DNA of 64,000 nt from Actinomadura nitritigenes (GCF_017573545.1 NZ_JAGEOK010000001.1:434001-498000), one strand, 5' to 3'; positions 7,448-16,783 are shown, numbered from the stretch's first letter. Notes: generated by a model not told the origin, from the letters alone. A program made the numbers and translations.

Positions 7448-9168
7448 CGGTCCACCACCGCGATCTCCATCGGGAAGGCGACGGGCGTCGCGCCGAACAG
7501 CAGCTGGCGCGCCTCCTCGGCGGAGGCGCGGACGGCCTCGGTCACGGCCTCGGCGAGCTCCGCCGGCGCGTGCACGATGACCTCGTCGTGCTGGAAGAAC
7601 ACCAGGCGCGGCGTGCCGAGCGCGGTGAGGCGGCGGCGCAGCGAGCCGAGCAGGGCGAGCGCCCAGTCCGCCGCCGTCGCCTGCACGACGAAGTTGCGGG
7701 TGAAGCGGCCCCGGCTGCGCAGCGCCTGCGCGGCCGTCGCCGGGCGGCGCGCCCCCTCCACCGCCGCGGACGGGACGGGCGGGTCGCGCTCGTCGTCGCC
7801 GGCCAGCGTCAGCTCGCGCCAGCCCGCCGACGGCGGCGGGCACGTCCGGCCGAGCAGCGACCGGACGAGCCGCCCCCGCTCTCCCGCGCGGGCGGCGGCC
7901 TCGACGTACTCGAAGGCGTCGGGGAACCGGCTCTTCAGCACGCCGAGCAGCTGCACGGCCTCGCCCGTCCCTCCGCCGTACATCGCCGACAGCAGCGCGA
8001 GCTTCGCCTTCGCGCGCGCGGACAGCCCGCCCGTCGCCTCGTCCGAGCGGAACGCGTCGGACAGCGCCTCGTAGAGGTCGCCGTGCGCCGCCGCGTCGGC
8101 GAACGCCCGGTCGCCCGCCAGGGCCGCGAGGACGCGCGGTTCCAGCTGGGCCGCGTCGGCGACCACCAGGCACCAGCCGGGATCGGCGACGACGGCCCTG
8201 CGCAGCACGCGCGGGATCTGCAGCGCGCCGCCGCCGTTGGTCGCCCAGCGCCCGGACACCACGCCGCCCACCACGTACTCGGGGCGGAACCGCCCGTCCC
8301 GCACCCACGTGTCGAGCCACGCCCACCCGTGCGCGGCGTGCAGCCGCGCGAGCTCCTTGTACTCCAGCAGCAGCGGGACGGCCGGATGGTCGAGGCGCTT
8401 CAGCACGTGCGCGCGGGTGGACGGGATCGGCAGGCCCGCCGCCGCGAACGCCTTGAGGATCTGCGCCGGGGAGTCGGGGTTGACGTGCGTGCGCGGGCCG
8501 AACGCGGCGCCGATCCGGTCGGCGAGCTCCTGCAGCCGGCGCGGGCGCAGCCCGCCGGACGGGCGCGGGCCGAGCAGCTCGGTGAGCAGCGCGTCGTGCT
8601 CGGCGGCCGACCAGGGCAGCCCGTCGTGGCCCAGCTCGGCGGCGACCAGCGAGCCCGCGGACTCGGCGGCGGCGAGGAGCGCGAACCCGTCCAGCCCGGC
8701 GGCGGCGCGCTGCTGCGCCGCGTGCACGTCGACGATCTGCCCGAGGTCGTCGGACGGCGCCGCCCGCTCCCCTTCGGCGTCGTCGTCGCCGAACAGCGGC
8801 GCCTGCGCGGCCCGCGCCGGTGCCTCGTGCGCCGGCCTCGGGTCGGGCGGGACGGGCAGCCCACGCAGCCGCGCCCACGCCGCCCGGACCGAGCGCGGCT
8901 CCCCGTAGCGGCCGGCGTGCCCCAGCAGCAGGTTCTCGACGAGTTCGAGGTCGTGGCAGCGCGCGACCCGGACGCCGGCCCGCAGCAGCCGCGGGTACAG
9001 CCGGGCGCTGGACGCCCACACCCAGCGCGGCGCGTCCGCGCGCTCGCGGTCGGCGATCTCGCCGGCCAGATCGGCCACGGTGTACGCGGGCCCGGCGGGC
9101 GAGCCGTCCTCGTCCAGCGGCCGCAGTTCGCCCCCGTCCCCCGCCCCGGCGGCCACCGCGATCCTCAC
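7429..9168 (-). CDS. Bifunctional 3'-5' exonuclease/DNA polymerase, family A (short form)
   Basis: A 579-residue DNA polymerase I relative about two-thirds the length of PolA and without a 5' nuclease domain. Motif A is 'VVADAAQLEPRVLAAL' with D338 (usual DYSQIELR), motif B is around K387-Y397 ('AKAKLALLSAMYGG'), and motif C is 'FFQHDEVIVHAP' with D528. The N-terminal 200 residues occupy the place of the exonuclease domain but show no clear DEDD residues. Such short polymerases are widespread in actinobacteria and their role is poorly defined; gap filling or repair is inference. The GTG at 9168 is preferred; longer starts run into the 3' end of the TnpB-related gene. Confidence 0.85.
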   Translation of the reverse strand: MRIAVAAGAGDGGELRPLDEDGSPAGPAYTVADLAGEIADRERADAPRWVWASSARLYPRLLRAGVRVARCHDLELVENLLLGHAGRYGEPRSVRAAWARLRGLPVPPDPRPAHEAPARAAQAPLFGDDDAEGERAAPSDDLGQIVDVHAAQQRAAAGLDGFALLAAAESAGSLVAAELGHDGLPWSAAEHDALLTELLGPRPSGGLRPRRLQELADRIGAAFGPRTHVNPDSPAQILKAFAAAGLPIPSTRAHVLKRLDHPAVPLLLEYKELARLHAAHGWAWLDTWVRDGRFRPEYVVGGVVSGRWATNGGGALQIPRVLRRAVVADPGWCLVVADAAQLEPRVLAALAGDRAFADAAAHGDLYEALSDAFRSDEATGGLSARAKAKLALLSAMYGGGTGEAVQLLGVLKSRFPDAFEYVEAAARAGERGRLVRSLLGRTCPPPSAGWRELTLAGDDERDPPVPSAAVEGARRPATAAQALRSRGRFTRNFVVQATAADWALALLGSLRRRLTALGTPRLVFFQHDEVIVHAPAELAEAVTEAVRASAEEARQLLFGATPVAFPMEIAVVDRYADAK

Positions 9169-9205
9169 CCGCCCATTCTCGCCCCCGGGTATGACAGAAC
9201 CGTTC

Positions 9206-10885
9206 CTACAGGAGGGGGTCTTGGACCCATGTCCCCGGCCTGCGCGCGTCCCGAACGGTGCTGGACACGCTGGTCGCCCGCGTTCTGGTCGCCCGCGTCC
9301 GGCGACGTGCATCGTGTGCACGGTCCGTGACGGGGTGGCGGGGTCCCTCGCGTTCTCGGTCACCACGGTCGGCCTGGACGGCCCGAGGCCCGGCATCATC
9401 GCCCTGGTGATGGCGGGGCGGTGCCGTCCGTCGCCGGATCGGGTGCCCGAGAGCGCGTCGCCCGACAGCGATGCTCGCCGCATCGTGCCGGGAGACCTTG
9501 CGGTGCGGGGTGCTCATCGGCTCACGCCAATGCTGCGCACCCCACCTGGAGGTGTAGGCCGGGTCCACGGCCACGATCGCGATGCCGGCCTCAGCGGCCA
9601 TCGCCACCAGCCGGGCCCGCAGCTTTCCGGTCGGCATCCCGGAGACCAATTGCCGGAACCGTTTACGTCGACCATGCTTTTCTCTGGTCTTCTCAGCCGC
9701 GAAGTCCAAGTCCTCGATGCCGATGGCCGACACCCCGCAGGACGAAGCCCAACGCAGCAGCTGGGTGACGGCGTGCCGCACCTGGGCGTCGCGATGCTGG
9801 GCGGAGCCGGACAGGTCATAGCCGAACCGCTTGGGGTTACCGACGGGGTTGCCATGCCGGTCCAGGCGCCAAGCAGCGAAGTGGTCGGCATTGGTGTCGA
9901 CACCGATCACTCCGCGGGCAAGAGCGGCTTGCAGGGGGACCACCGGGACAGCGGCGCGCTGCCAGGACGCGGTCACGTACCAACGGCCCCGCTCGACGTC
10001 CAGGTGGATGCGGTAAGCAACGGCGCGGTCGGCCTCGACCCGGTCGCCCCACTCCGTCCCACGATGCTTGAAGGCGACGCGGGCGGACAAGACATACCGG
10101 CCATGCTCGGCGTTGGCCAGGTGCGCCAGCGGCGCGGGCAGCCGGATGGACACCTCCCCGGACGGGGTCAGACGGATGGTCTCGTTGCCGAACCGCTTGC
10201 CCGACTCACCGTCGGCGCGCAGGAACCAGCGCTCGGCCTCCCACCGCATCCGCCACCCTTCCTCGGTGAGCCTCGCGGCCTCCAGATTGTGACGGGTGCC
10301 GAGCAGCCTGCGGCCACCCCGAACCACGTGCACGCTCCCAGCATCCCAGTCCGACTGCACCCGGGCGAGCCGGTCTCGCAGGACGCCCAGACGGCGCGAC
10401 TTGGCGAACCATTCCCGCTTGGTCCGGTACCCGCCGGGCGCCCGTTTGGTTCCCTCTTCGCCGAGCGGCAGCGACAGGCGGTACTCCAGCGTCCGGACAC
10501 CGGCCCGGAGGGACCGCAGGTGCGCCGACTGTCCCCGGCGAGCCAGAGCCCATTGGTCATGAGTGGCCTTGGTGATCGATCCGGCCCACCGCGCCGACGA
10601 CTCCCCCGTCAACTCCCGCTTGCGCACCGCCCAACGCTCGGCGTCGTGCTCCAGCCCATCGCCACAGCGCTTCTTCAGATCGCGGCCGGCCAGGCGCCCC
10701 AGATGGGTGCCGGCCAGCCGCAGTACTCGCTCGTCCTGGAATGTCAGGCCTTTGAGTCGGTCACGCACAGCCACCCCCGACGGTCCCGCCACCACGAAAG
10801 GCGCGGCGACCGGCGGCAGTCGATCCCCCGGAGTCGGGCCGTGAACTCCAGCGACCAGGCCGGAATCGGTAGCCGATTGCAACAT
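9206..10885 (-). CDS. IS200/IS605-type TnpB-related protein without zinc ribbon
   Basis: A 559-residue member of the TnpB superfamily. RuvC-like residues are D330 ('GVIGVDTNADHF'), E391 ('IGIEDLDF') and D468 ('SRHDAASIAVG'). Between E391 and D468, where TnpB carries four zinc-binding cysteines, there is 'YTSRWGAQHWREP' and no Cys at all. The last 80 residues are Arg/Pro-rich low-complexity sequence. No TnpA tyrosine transposase is nearby. This looks like the zinc-ribbon-less, TnpB-related accessory class common in streptomycetes. It lies 37 bp upstream of the polymerase gene on the same strand, so the element probably landed in the polymerase promoter region. Whether it still cleaves DNA is unknown. 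Confidence 0.8.
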   Translation of the reverse strand: MLQSATDSGLVAGVHGPTPGDRLPPVAAPFVVAGPSGVAVRDRLKGLTFQDERVLRLAGTHLGRLAGRDLKKRCGDGLEHDAERWAVRKRELTGESSARWAGSITKATHDQWALARRGQSAHLRSLRAGVRTLEYRLSLPLGEEGTKRAPGGYRTKREWFAKSRRLGVLRDRLARVQSDWDAGSVHVVRGGRRLLGTRHNLEAARLTEEGWRMRWEAERWFLRADGESGKRFGNETIRLTPSGEVSIRLPAPLAHLANAEHGRYVLSARVAFKHRGTEWGDRVEADRAVAYRIHLDVERGRWYVTASWQRAAVPVVPLQAALARGVIGVDTNADHFAAWRLDRHGNPVGNPKRFGYDLSGSAQHRDAQVRHAVTQLLRWASSCGVSAIGIEDLDFAAEKTREKHGRRKRFRQLVSGMPTGKLRARLVAMAAEAGIAIVAVDPAYTSRWGAQHWREPMSTPHRKVSRHDAASIAVGRRALGHPIRRRTAPPRHHQGDDAGPRAVQADRGDREREGPRHPVTDRAHDARRRTRATRTRATSVSSTVRDARRPGTWVQDPLL

Positions 10886-10977
10886 GGTGAATACTTTAAG
10901 TCATTACACTCGAACGCGCAATCGATAGCTCAGCACTTGAAAACCGATCTTGAGAGCAGTTCGGAACCGGCAGAACA

Positions 10978-11008
10978 GAACCCCCTCCGCGTGGGGCGGA
11001 GGGGGTTC
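10978..11008 (-). terminator. Rho-independent-type terminator after the DUF4234 gene
   Basis: A 13-bp perfect stem (GAACCCCCTCCGC against GCGGAGGGGGTTC) with a 5-nt loop, followed on the minus strand by TGTTCTG. It lies 58 bp past the stop of the DUF4234 gene and would also separate it from the TnpB-related gene. Confidence 0.75.
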
Positions 11009-11065
11009 GATGCCGTTCCAGGAGGCCAGGGCCGGGGCCCCCTTGCGGGGTTGGAGCGGGTCGGG

Positions 11066-11584
11066 TCAGGCGACCAGGGAGACCTGCTGGCCCGCCGGGG
11101 TCTCGCCGTAGCGGTCGACGACCTTGTTGAGCTGGAGCTGGTAGTACAGGACGCCGAAGCCGAGGATGCCGAGCAGGAAGCCCATGCCTCCGCTGCAGGT
11201 GGCGGGCAGGCCCGCGGCGCGCTGCGCCTGGGCGATGCGCCCGCCGAGCTTGCACCACACCACGAGCGGCCAGATGCCGAGGGTGACGAAGCCGAAGATC
11301 ATCGACAGCAGCGCGCCGGTGGCGGCGTCGTCGATGCGGCGGTCGTAGTTGTGCAGCTCGCTGTGGACCTTGAACATCCAGACGAGCCCGTACACGCCGA
11401 GCGTGATCATCGGCAGCCCGAGCCAGGCTCCGACGGGGTTGCGGCGCTTCATGTTGTAGCCGGCGCCGCGGGCGACGGCCTGCTGCTGTTGCTGAGCCGG
11501 GGCGGGCGAGTAGCCGCCCTGGTAGGCCTGCTGCTGCTGTTGCTGCTGATAAGGCTGGCCCTGACCCTGCTGGGGGTAACTCAT
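11066..11584 (-). CDS. DUF4234 membrane protein with Gln-rich N-terminus
   Basis: A 172-residue protein. Residues 1-35 are rich in Gln, Tyr and Pro (runs of seven and five Gln). The rest is a DUF4234-type membrane domain with about three helices: 'GLPMITLGVYGLVWMF', 'ALLSMIFGFVTLGIWPLVVW' and 'GGMGFLLGILGFGVLYYQ'. The ATG at 11584 is supported by GGAG about 9 nt upstream; the frame extends further but lacks a better start. Function is unknown. Such proteins are usually small cytoplasmic-membrane proteins with a cytoplasmic low-complexity tail. Confidence 0.8.
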   Translation of the reverse strand: MSYPQQGQGQPYQQQQQQQAYQGGYSPAPAQQQQQAVARGAGYNMKRRNPVGAWLGLPMITLGVYGLVWMFKVHSELHNYDRRIDDAATGALLSMIFGFVTLGIWPLVVWCKLGGRIAQAQRAAGLPATCSGGMGFLLGILGFGVLYYQLQLNKVVDRYGETPAGQQVSLVA

Positions 11585-11749
11585 CGAGTCGCTCTCCTGG
11601 GGACGCGGTCGTTCTCCGGCCGACCGTCCGTTACCGGTCACCTGGTCGGTGAGCTGAGACTGTAACGGTATTACGGCACGTCGCGCGGCAGATCGACGTA
11701 TTTTGTCGACATTTCTGGCGGATTCTCCAATCCACCCGCCACTCCGGCC

Positions 11750-13264
11750 TCACCGGAGCGGGATCGTCACCTCGTCCTCGACCGGCGGCGCCGCCTCGTG
11801 GTCGCCGCAGCCCGTCGCGGCGAAGCAGCGGACGCGGAGCTCCGACGCGGTCACGTCCAGCCGGAGGAAGCTCTTGAAGAACGGCGGGCTGTCCCAGTCG
11901 GCCATCTCCGAGCGGAACCGCTGCGGCATCCGGCGCACCGGCAGGCGCAGGAAACGCGAACGGCGCCGGACGCCCCGCGGAACCCCCAGGACGAACGCGA
12001 CGAACCGGGCGCGGCGGGACGGCTGGAGCCCGTCGTAGGTGCGCCCCGGCACGATCCCCACCCGCGAGCGGATGACGGCCGTGGCCTCCTCCGGGGTGAG
12101 GTCGAACAGCCCCGGCATCCGGGTCCACCGCCCGTACAGCTGGCTGTAGCGCGACAGCGAGTCGCCCCGCAGCGGGTAGCAGCGGAAGTCCTTCTCCTCG
12201 ACCACCCGGGCGCGCGGGATCGTGTGCGTCGCGTGCATGAACGCCCCGCCGCCGCCCGACACGACGTACTGGACGACGCGCCCGGTCGCGTCCACCTTCA
12301 CCGGGTAGCGCTGGTAGTTGTGGATGTCGCCGCCGACCGCGAGCACGTAGTTGTGCGCCGGGTCGCGGACGATCTCGTCGACCGTCCCGCCGCCCTCGAT
12401 GGGCCCCGGGTGGTGCTCGTCGTCCACGTACAGCGGCTTGCCGGTGACCAGCATCTTGGGCTTGGGGCCCGCGGACACGCCGCGCAGCCATTCGCCCTGC
12501 TCGCGGTCGATGCCGCCGGTGATCCCGGTGTCGATGCCGATGATGCGCAGCGACGGCGTGTCGATCGCCCAGTACGGGCCGGGCTGGACGGCCTGCTGGT
12601 CCGGCGCGCCCCGGTACAGGGACCGGGCCTCCGCGAGGGCGCGCCGGTCGACCTTCCCCGAGTGCCGCCAGAACAGGCGCGGGACGAACGAGAGCGGCCC
12701 CCGCCAGTCGGGCGAGCAGTCCGCGTCCAGGCCGCAGAAGACGTGCAGGAACCCGCGGAGCCCGTCGTACCAGTCGTGGTTGCCCGGGACGGCGTAGATG
12801 GGCGCGGGATAGTCCCGGTAGGGCCGGTAGAACTTCTCGGGGTAGTCGCCCGCGTCGCCGGTCGGGTAGATGACGTCGCTCGCGACCACCATGAAGTCGG
12901 TGCCCGCGGTGGCGTGCAGCAGCGGCGGCACCACGGCGTACTGCGACCGGTCGCCCTCGCCGGTGTCGCCGAGGAGGGCGAAGGAGAACTCCTCCTCGGG
13001 ACGGTGGACGGTGAACGCCGCGGGCGTCCCGCGCTCCCGCAGGGCGGCCACGGCCCGGCGGCGGATCCCGTTGGACGGGTCGCCGAACAGCCGCGCGACC
13101 ACGTCGTTGCGGGACCGCCACAGCACCTTCGGGCGGCGCCAGGAGAAGTCGGGGACGTGCTCGGGCAGCAGATCGCGGAACGTGCCCGGCTTGCGGCACA
13201 CCCAGCCGGCGCCCGCCTCGGACGTGCGGGAGTTCTCGGGGGCGGCGGCATGCTCGGCGCGCAA
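11750..13264 (-). CDS. Calcineurin-like metallophosphoesterase
   Basis: A 504-residue phosphoesterase. Dinuclear metal motifs are visible: 'LLGDTGEGD' (D100 region), a 'SDVIYPTGD' block, 'VPGNHDWYDG' (GNHD 161-164) and 'GGDIHNYQRY' near 313. The C-terminal third has no recognised motif. Start choice: no in-frame ATG or GTG is better placed, while a TTG at 13264 has GGAGG exactly 6 nt upstream. There is no signal peptide, so it is likely cytoplasmic or membrane-associated. The substrate (phosphoester, phosphodiester or nucleotide) is not predictable from sequence. Confidence 0.83.
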   Translation of the reverse strand: MRAEHAAAPENSRTSEAGAGWVCRKPGTFRDLLPEHVPDFSWRRPKVLWRSRNDVVARLFGDPSNGIRRRAVAALRERGTPAAFTVHRPEEEFSFALLGDTGEGDRSQYAVVPPLLHATAGTDFMVVASDVIYPTGDAGDYPEKFYRPYRDYPAPIYAVPGNHDWYDGLRGFLHVFCGLDADCSPDWRGPLSFVPRLFWRHSGKVDRRALAEARSLYRGAPDQQAVQPGPYWAIDTPSLRIIGIDTGITGGIDREQGEWLRGVSAGPKPKMLVTGKPLYVDDEHHPGPIEGGGTVDEIVRDPAHNYVLAVGGDIHNYQRYPVKVDATGRVVQYVVSGGGGAFMHATHTIPRARVVEEKDFRCYPLRGDSLSRYSQLYGRWTRMPGLFDLTPEEATAVIRSRVGIVPGRTYDGLQPSRRARFVAFVLGVPRGVRRRSRFLRLPVRRMPQRFRSEMADWDSPPFFKSFLRLDVTASELRVRCFAATGCGDHEAAPPVEDEVTIPLR

Positions 13265-13383
13265 GGGGGGCCTCCGGCGGGGGTGAGGGGGTCTCCCCAG
13301 CCTGTCCGGAGGCGATCTCGGGCGTCAAGCGACATCGCCGTGCAGAGACGGCGTGTCGCCCGGGCGGCGCTCAGGCGCGGCGC

Positions 13384-13782
13384 TCAGGCGGCGCCGAAGG
13401 AGCGCGGGTCGCCGGACGGGACGATCTCGCGGCCGAGGGGCAGCAGCGAGACCGGGATCAGCTTGAAGTTGGCGATGCCGAACGGGATGCCGATGATCGT
13501 GACGCAGAGCGCGATCCCGGTGAACAGGTGGCCGAGGGCGAGCCACCAGCCGGCCACGATCACCCAGATGACGTTCCCGATCGCCGAGCCCGCGCCGGCG
13601 TCGCGGCGGCGCGCCACGGTGTAGCCGAACGGCCAGAGCGTGTACATCGCGATCCGGAACGCGGCGATGCCGAACGGGATCGTGATGATGAGCACGCAGC
13701 AGACGACGCCGGCGATCGCGTACCCGATCGCCAGCCAGAGGCCCGAGAACAGGAGCCAGATCACGTTGAGGAGTGTGCGCAC
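13384..13782 (-). CDS. YccF-family inner membrane protein
   Basis: A 132-residue protein made of two YccF-type halves. Each has a hydrophobic hairpin followed by a near-identical signature: 'IITIPFGIAAFRIAMYTLWPFG' and 'IIGIPFGIANFKLIPVSLLPLG'. Four membrane helices are expected. The family is widespread and its biochemical role is unknown. It stands alone between the phosphoesterase and a small secreted-type ORF, both on the same strand. Confidence 0.85.
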   Translation of the reverse strand: MRTLLNVIWLLFSGLWLAIGYAIAGVVCCVLIITIPFGIAAFRIAMYTLWPFGYTVARRRDAGAGSAIGNVIWVIVAGWWLALGHLFTGIALCVTIIGIPFGIANFKLIPVSLLPLGREIVPSGDPRSFGAA

Positions 13783-13791
13783 CGGTTCAGC

Positions 13792-13998
13792 CTAGGCTCG
13801 GGCCGTCCGCGCGGGAACGGGGCGCGCCGCGGCGCGCCCGGCGGTGAGGCTCCGGATCGGCACCGGACGGACCGGACCGAGCCGGAACCGGACCGTGGTG
13901 AGCGCCGGCGCCACCCCCAGAGACGCCGGCGCCACCACGCGGAGGGCGCCTGCGGCCATCATGAGTCCCCCCAGAACGGCGAGCGATCGCCTTCTCAT
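13792..13998 (-). CDS. Small hypothetical protein with signal-like N-terminus
   Basis: A 68-residue frame beginning 'MRRRSLAVLGGLMMAAGALRV', a short Arg-rich start followed by a hydrophobic stretch as in a signal peptide or single anchor, then an Arg/Pro/Ala tail. GGAGG lies 4 nt before the ATG. It ends 9 bp before the YccF gene, so cotranscription is plausible. No family is recognised; composition alone cannot prove it is translated. Confidence 0.4.
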   Translation of the reverse strand: MRRRSLAVLGGLMMAAGALRVVAPASLGVAPALTTVRFRLGPVRPVPIRSLTAGRAAARPVPARTARA

Positions 13999-14161
13999 GA
14001 TGCCTCCACAGACGACCCCAAGGTCCCGAAAGCGGGACGTAATTGACGCTATACGGAGGGCCGTAATGGCTGCGTAAACCGCCCCAAACGAGGGTCCAAA
14101 AACCGTGGACCGGACGTCCGCGCAGGTCGGAGGGCCTTTCGGCGGACCCGAGAGCCCCGTT

Positions 14162-15052
14162 CTACGGGGCCAGGACGCGAAGCGCCCCCGGCATCACCTT
14201 CGCCGTCACCGGGAGGACGCCCGGCAGCTCCCCGTCCGCCCCGTAGGGCAGCGTCCGGCCGGGCGGCCCGGCCAGCTCGATCCGCACCTCGCGGCCGCGC
14301 AGCACCTCGACCTGAGGCCGCCGGACGTGGGCGCCCTCCGCCAGCTCCCGCATCACCGCGAAGAACAGCAGCCGGGAGGCGTGGCGGATGAGCACCACGT
14401 CGAGCAGGCCGTCGTCCACGCGGGCGTCCGGCGCGACGTGCTTGCCGAACCCGTAGTAGCCGGAGTTCGCGGCGACGACGGTGTAGCCCTCGCGGCGGTG
14501 CTCCTCCCCGTCCACGATCACGCGGTAGTCGGCCGCGCGCCAGGAGACGATCGCGCGCAGCGCCCCGACGTAGTAGGCCGCCGACCCGCGCAGCAGCCGG
14601 GTCCTGTTGGCGTTGGCGTTGGCGACGGCGTCCACGCCCGCGTAGACGCTGCCGAGCACGGGGGTGCCGTTGGCCTCGATCGCGTCGACCGCGCGGGGCT
14701 CCCCCTCCAGCAGCAGCGGGGCGAGCCGCTCCGGGTCGGCCGGGACGCCGAGCTGGCGGGCGAAGTCGTTGCCGCGCCCGGCGGGCACGATGCCGAAGAC
14801 GGCGCCGGTGCCGGCGAGCGCGCCGCCGACGCAGCCGATCATGCCGTCGCCGCCGACGCCGAGCACCACGCGGCCGGCCTCGGCGGCGTCGCGGGCGACG
14901 GTGCGCGCGTGGTCGAGGCCGCGGCTGTACTCGACGGCGACCTCCGCGCCGGCCTCGCGCAGCAGCCGGGCGAGCGGGATCAGCGAGGACGCGGACGCCG
15001 ATCCGCCGGCGGCCGGGTTGACGATCGCGGTGAAGACGCGGGGGGCGGTCAT
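14162..15052 (-). CDS. Diacylglycerol/lipid kinase family protein (YegS/DgkB-like)
   Basis: A 296-residue lipid kinase. The N-terminal DAGK catalytic domain shows 'IVNPAAGG' (11-17), the nucleotide-binding 'GVGGDGMIGCVG' (66-76; the usual GGDGT has Met here) and 'VPAGRGNDFARQLG' (89-102). The C-terminal beta-sandwich domain contains 'DGLLDVVLI'. It should phosphorylate a lipid acceptor such as diacylglycerol at the membrane. It starts 5 bp after the AGPS-like oxidase gene, so the two are one operon, next to glpD; the group looks dedicated to glycerolipid or ether-lipid metabolism (inference). Confidence 0.88.
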   Translation of the reverse strand: MTAPRVFTAIVNPAAGGSASASSLIPLARLLREAGAEVAVEYSRGLDHARTVARDAAEAGRVVLGVGGDGMIGCVGGALAGTGAVFGIVPAGRGNDFARQLGVPADPERLAPLLLEGEPRAVDAIEANGTPVLGSVYAGVDAVANANANRTRLLRGSAAYYVGALRAIVSWRAADYRVIVDGEEHRREGYTVVAANSGYYGFGKHVAPDARVDDGLLDVVLIRHASRLLFFAVMRELAEGAHVRRPQVEVLRGREVRIELAGPPGRTLPYGADGELPGVLPVTAKVMPGALRVLAP

Positions 15053-15057
15053 GGCGG

Positions 15058-16692
15058 CTACTCCCGGGCGGCCGGCGGGACGAGGACGCCGGGGTTGAGG
15101 ATCCCGGCCGGGTCGAGGCGGTCCTTGACGGCCCGCAGGATCTCCGCGCCGAGCGGGCCGATCTCCCGGGCGTACCAATCGCGGTGGTCGGTGCCCACGC
15201 CGTGGTGATGGCTGATCGTCCCGCCCGCGTCGATGATCGCGTCGGAGGCGGCCCGCTTCGCGCCGTCCCAGTGCGCCACGGGGTCGTCGCCCTGCGCGGA
15301 GACGACCGTGAAGTACAGCGAGGCGCCCGCCGGGTAGACGTGCGAGATGTGGCACATGACCAGCGGCGGCGTGCCGGCCCCGGAGAGCGTGCCGATCAGG
15401 GCGCGGCGGACGGCCTCGTACAGCTTCGGGATGTCGCTCCAGAACGCCGCGGTCTCCAGCGTCTCGGCGAACGCGCCGACGTCGAGGAGCGCGTCGCGCA
15501 GGTACGGGGCGCTGAAGCGGCCGTGCCGCCACTTCTCCCCCGGTCCGGCGCCGAGCGGCTCGCCGCGCGCCTCCCGCAGGACGGCGGCGGTCCGGGCCCG
15601 GCGTTCGGCGATCTCCCCGGCGGTGCCCTCGTAGCCGAGGACGGCGAGGCATCCGGCGGCCGCCGAGCCGTCGCCGATGGCGGCCGGGTCGGCGAGGCCG
15701 ATCATGGTCTCGGTCTCGTCGGACAGCCGCAGCACCACGGGGAGCGGACCGTCCTGGGCGAGGCGGCGCAGCGCGGCGGCGCCGTCGGCGAACGACGCGA
15801 ACCGCCAGCCCTCGTACGCCCGCTCCGGCGGGACGGGCCGGATCCGCACCGTCACCGAGGTGATGACGCCGAACGCGCCCTCGGAGCCGAGGACGAGCTG
15901 GCGCAGGTCGGGCCCGGCGGCCGACTTCGGCGCCCGGCCGAGTTCCAGGGTGCCCTCCGGCGTGGCGACGGTGAGGCCGGTGACCATGTCGTCGAACCGG
16001 CCGTACCCGGCGGAGGCCTGCCCGCTGGAGCGGGCGGCGGCGAACCCGCCGATCGACGCCCACTCGTACGACTGCGGGAAGTGCCCGAGCGTGTAGCCGC
16101 GCTCGCCGAGCAGTTCCTCGGCCCGCGGCGCGAGCATGCCCGGCTGCAGGACGGCCGTCCTGGACACCTCGTCGAGGGCGGTCATGGCGTCCATCCGGCG
16201 CAGGTCGAGGGCGACGAACGCGCTCACCCCCTCGGGGGCCAGCCCGCCGACGACCGACGTGCCGCCGCCGAACGGGACGACCGCGACGCGCCGCTCCGCG
16301 CAGGCCCGCAGCACCGCGAGGACCTCGTCGTGGGAGCCGGGCAGCACGACGGCGTCGGGCGCGTCGGAGGTCTCGCCGGCGCGGATGCGCACCAGGTCGG
16401 GGGTCGACTTGCCGCGGGTGTGCCGGACGCGGGACTCCGCGTCGGTGCGGACGTGCTCCGCGCCGACCGCCGCGGCGAGCGCGGCGAGGTCGTCGTCGCC
16501 GAGCCGGGGGGCGGCGACCTCGATCGCGGTGAGGGCGACGGGGGCCGCGTCGCCGGTCTTCACGCCGAGCAGGTCGCGCAGGAGCCCGACCGTCGGTTCC
16601 GGCAGCGGCGCGGCCTCGGCGGGGTCGCCCCAGCCGCTCCACAGCATGTCGCGCGTCCGCCCCGTGCCGGGCGTCCCCGTGCTGGCCGTCAA
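15058..16692 (-). CDS. FAD-binding oxidase, alkyl-dihydroxyacetonephosphate synthase-like
   Basis: A 544-residue protein of the vanillyl-alcohol-oxidase flavin family, closest in layout to alkylglycerone-phosphate synthase. FAD-binding residues include 'FGGGTSVVGG' (141-150), 'ARSSGQASAGYGR' and 'LGSEGAFGVIT'. Near the C-terminus are the His-rich active-site strand 'SHHHGVGTDHRDWY' and 'LDPAGILNPG'. The TTG at 16692 has GGGGAGG upstream; an internal ATG at 16647 is an alternative. Neighbouring GlpD can make dihydroxyacetone phosphate, so a role in glycerol ether or glycerol-phosphate metabolism fits, but bacterial members also include D-hydroxyacid oxidases. Confidence 0.85.
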   Translation of the reverse strand: MTASTGTPGTGRTRDMLWSGWGDPAEAAPLPEPTVGLLRDLLGVKTGDAAPVALTAIEVAAPRLGDDDLAALAAAVGAEHVRTDAESRVRHTRGKSTPDLVRIRAGETSDAPDAVVLPGSHDEVLAVLRACAERRVAVVPFGGGTSVVGGLAPEGVSAFVALDLRRMDAMTALDEVSRTAVLQPGMLAPRAEELLGERGYTLGHFPQSYEWASIGGFAAARSSGQASAGYGRFDDMVTGLTVATPEGTLELGRAPKSAAGPDLRQLVLGSEGAFGVITSVTVRIRPVPPERAYEGWRFASFADGAAALRRLAQDGPLPVVLRLSDETETMIGLADPAAIGDGSAAAGCLAVLGYEGTAGEIAERRARTAAVLREARGEPLGAGPGEKWRHGRFSAPYLRDALLDVGAFAETLETAAFWSDIPKLYEAVRRALIGTLSGAGTPPLVMCHISHVYPAGASLYFTVVSAQGDDPVAHWDGAKRAASDAIIDAGGTISHHHGVGTDHRDWYAREIGPLGAEILRAVKDRLDPAGILNPGVLVPPAARE

Positions 16693-16783
16693 GGCGCCTC
16701 CCCTTCACCGGGCCGCTCCCGGCACCGTGTTCCCGTCCGCCTGTGTTCCCGTCCGCCTGTCGCGCGGGCTTACACTGTGACAC

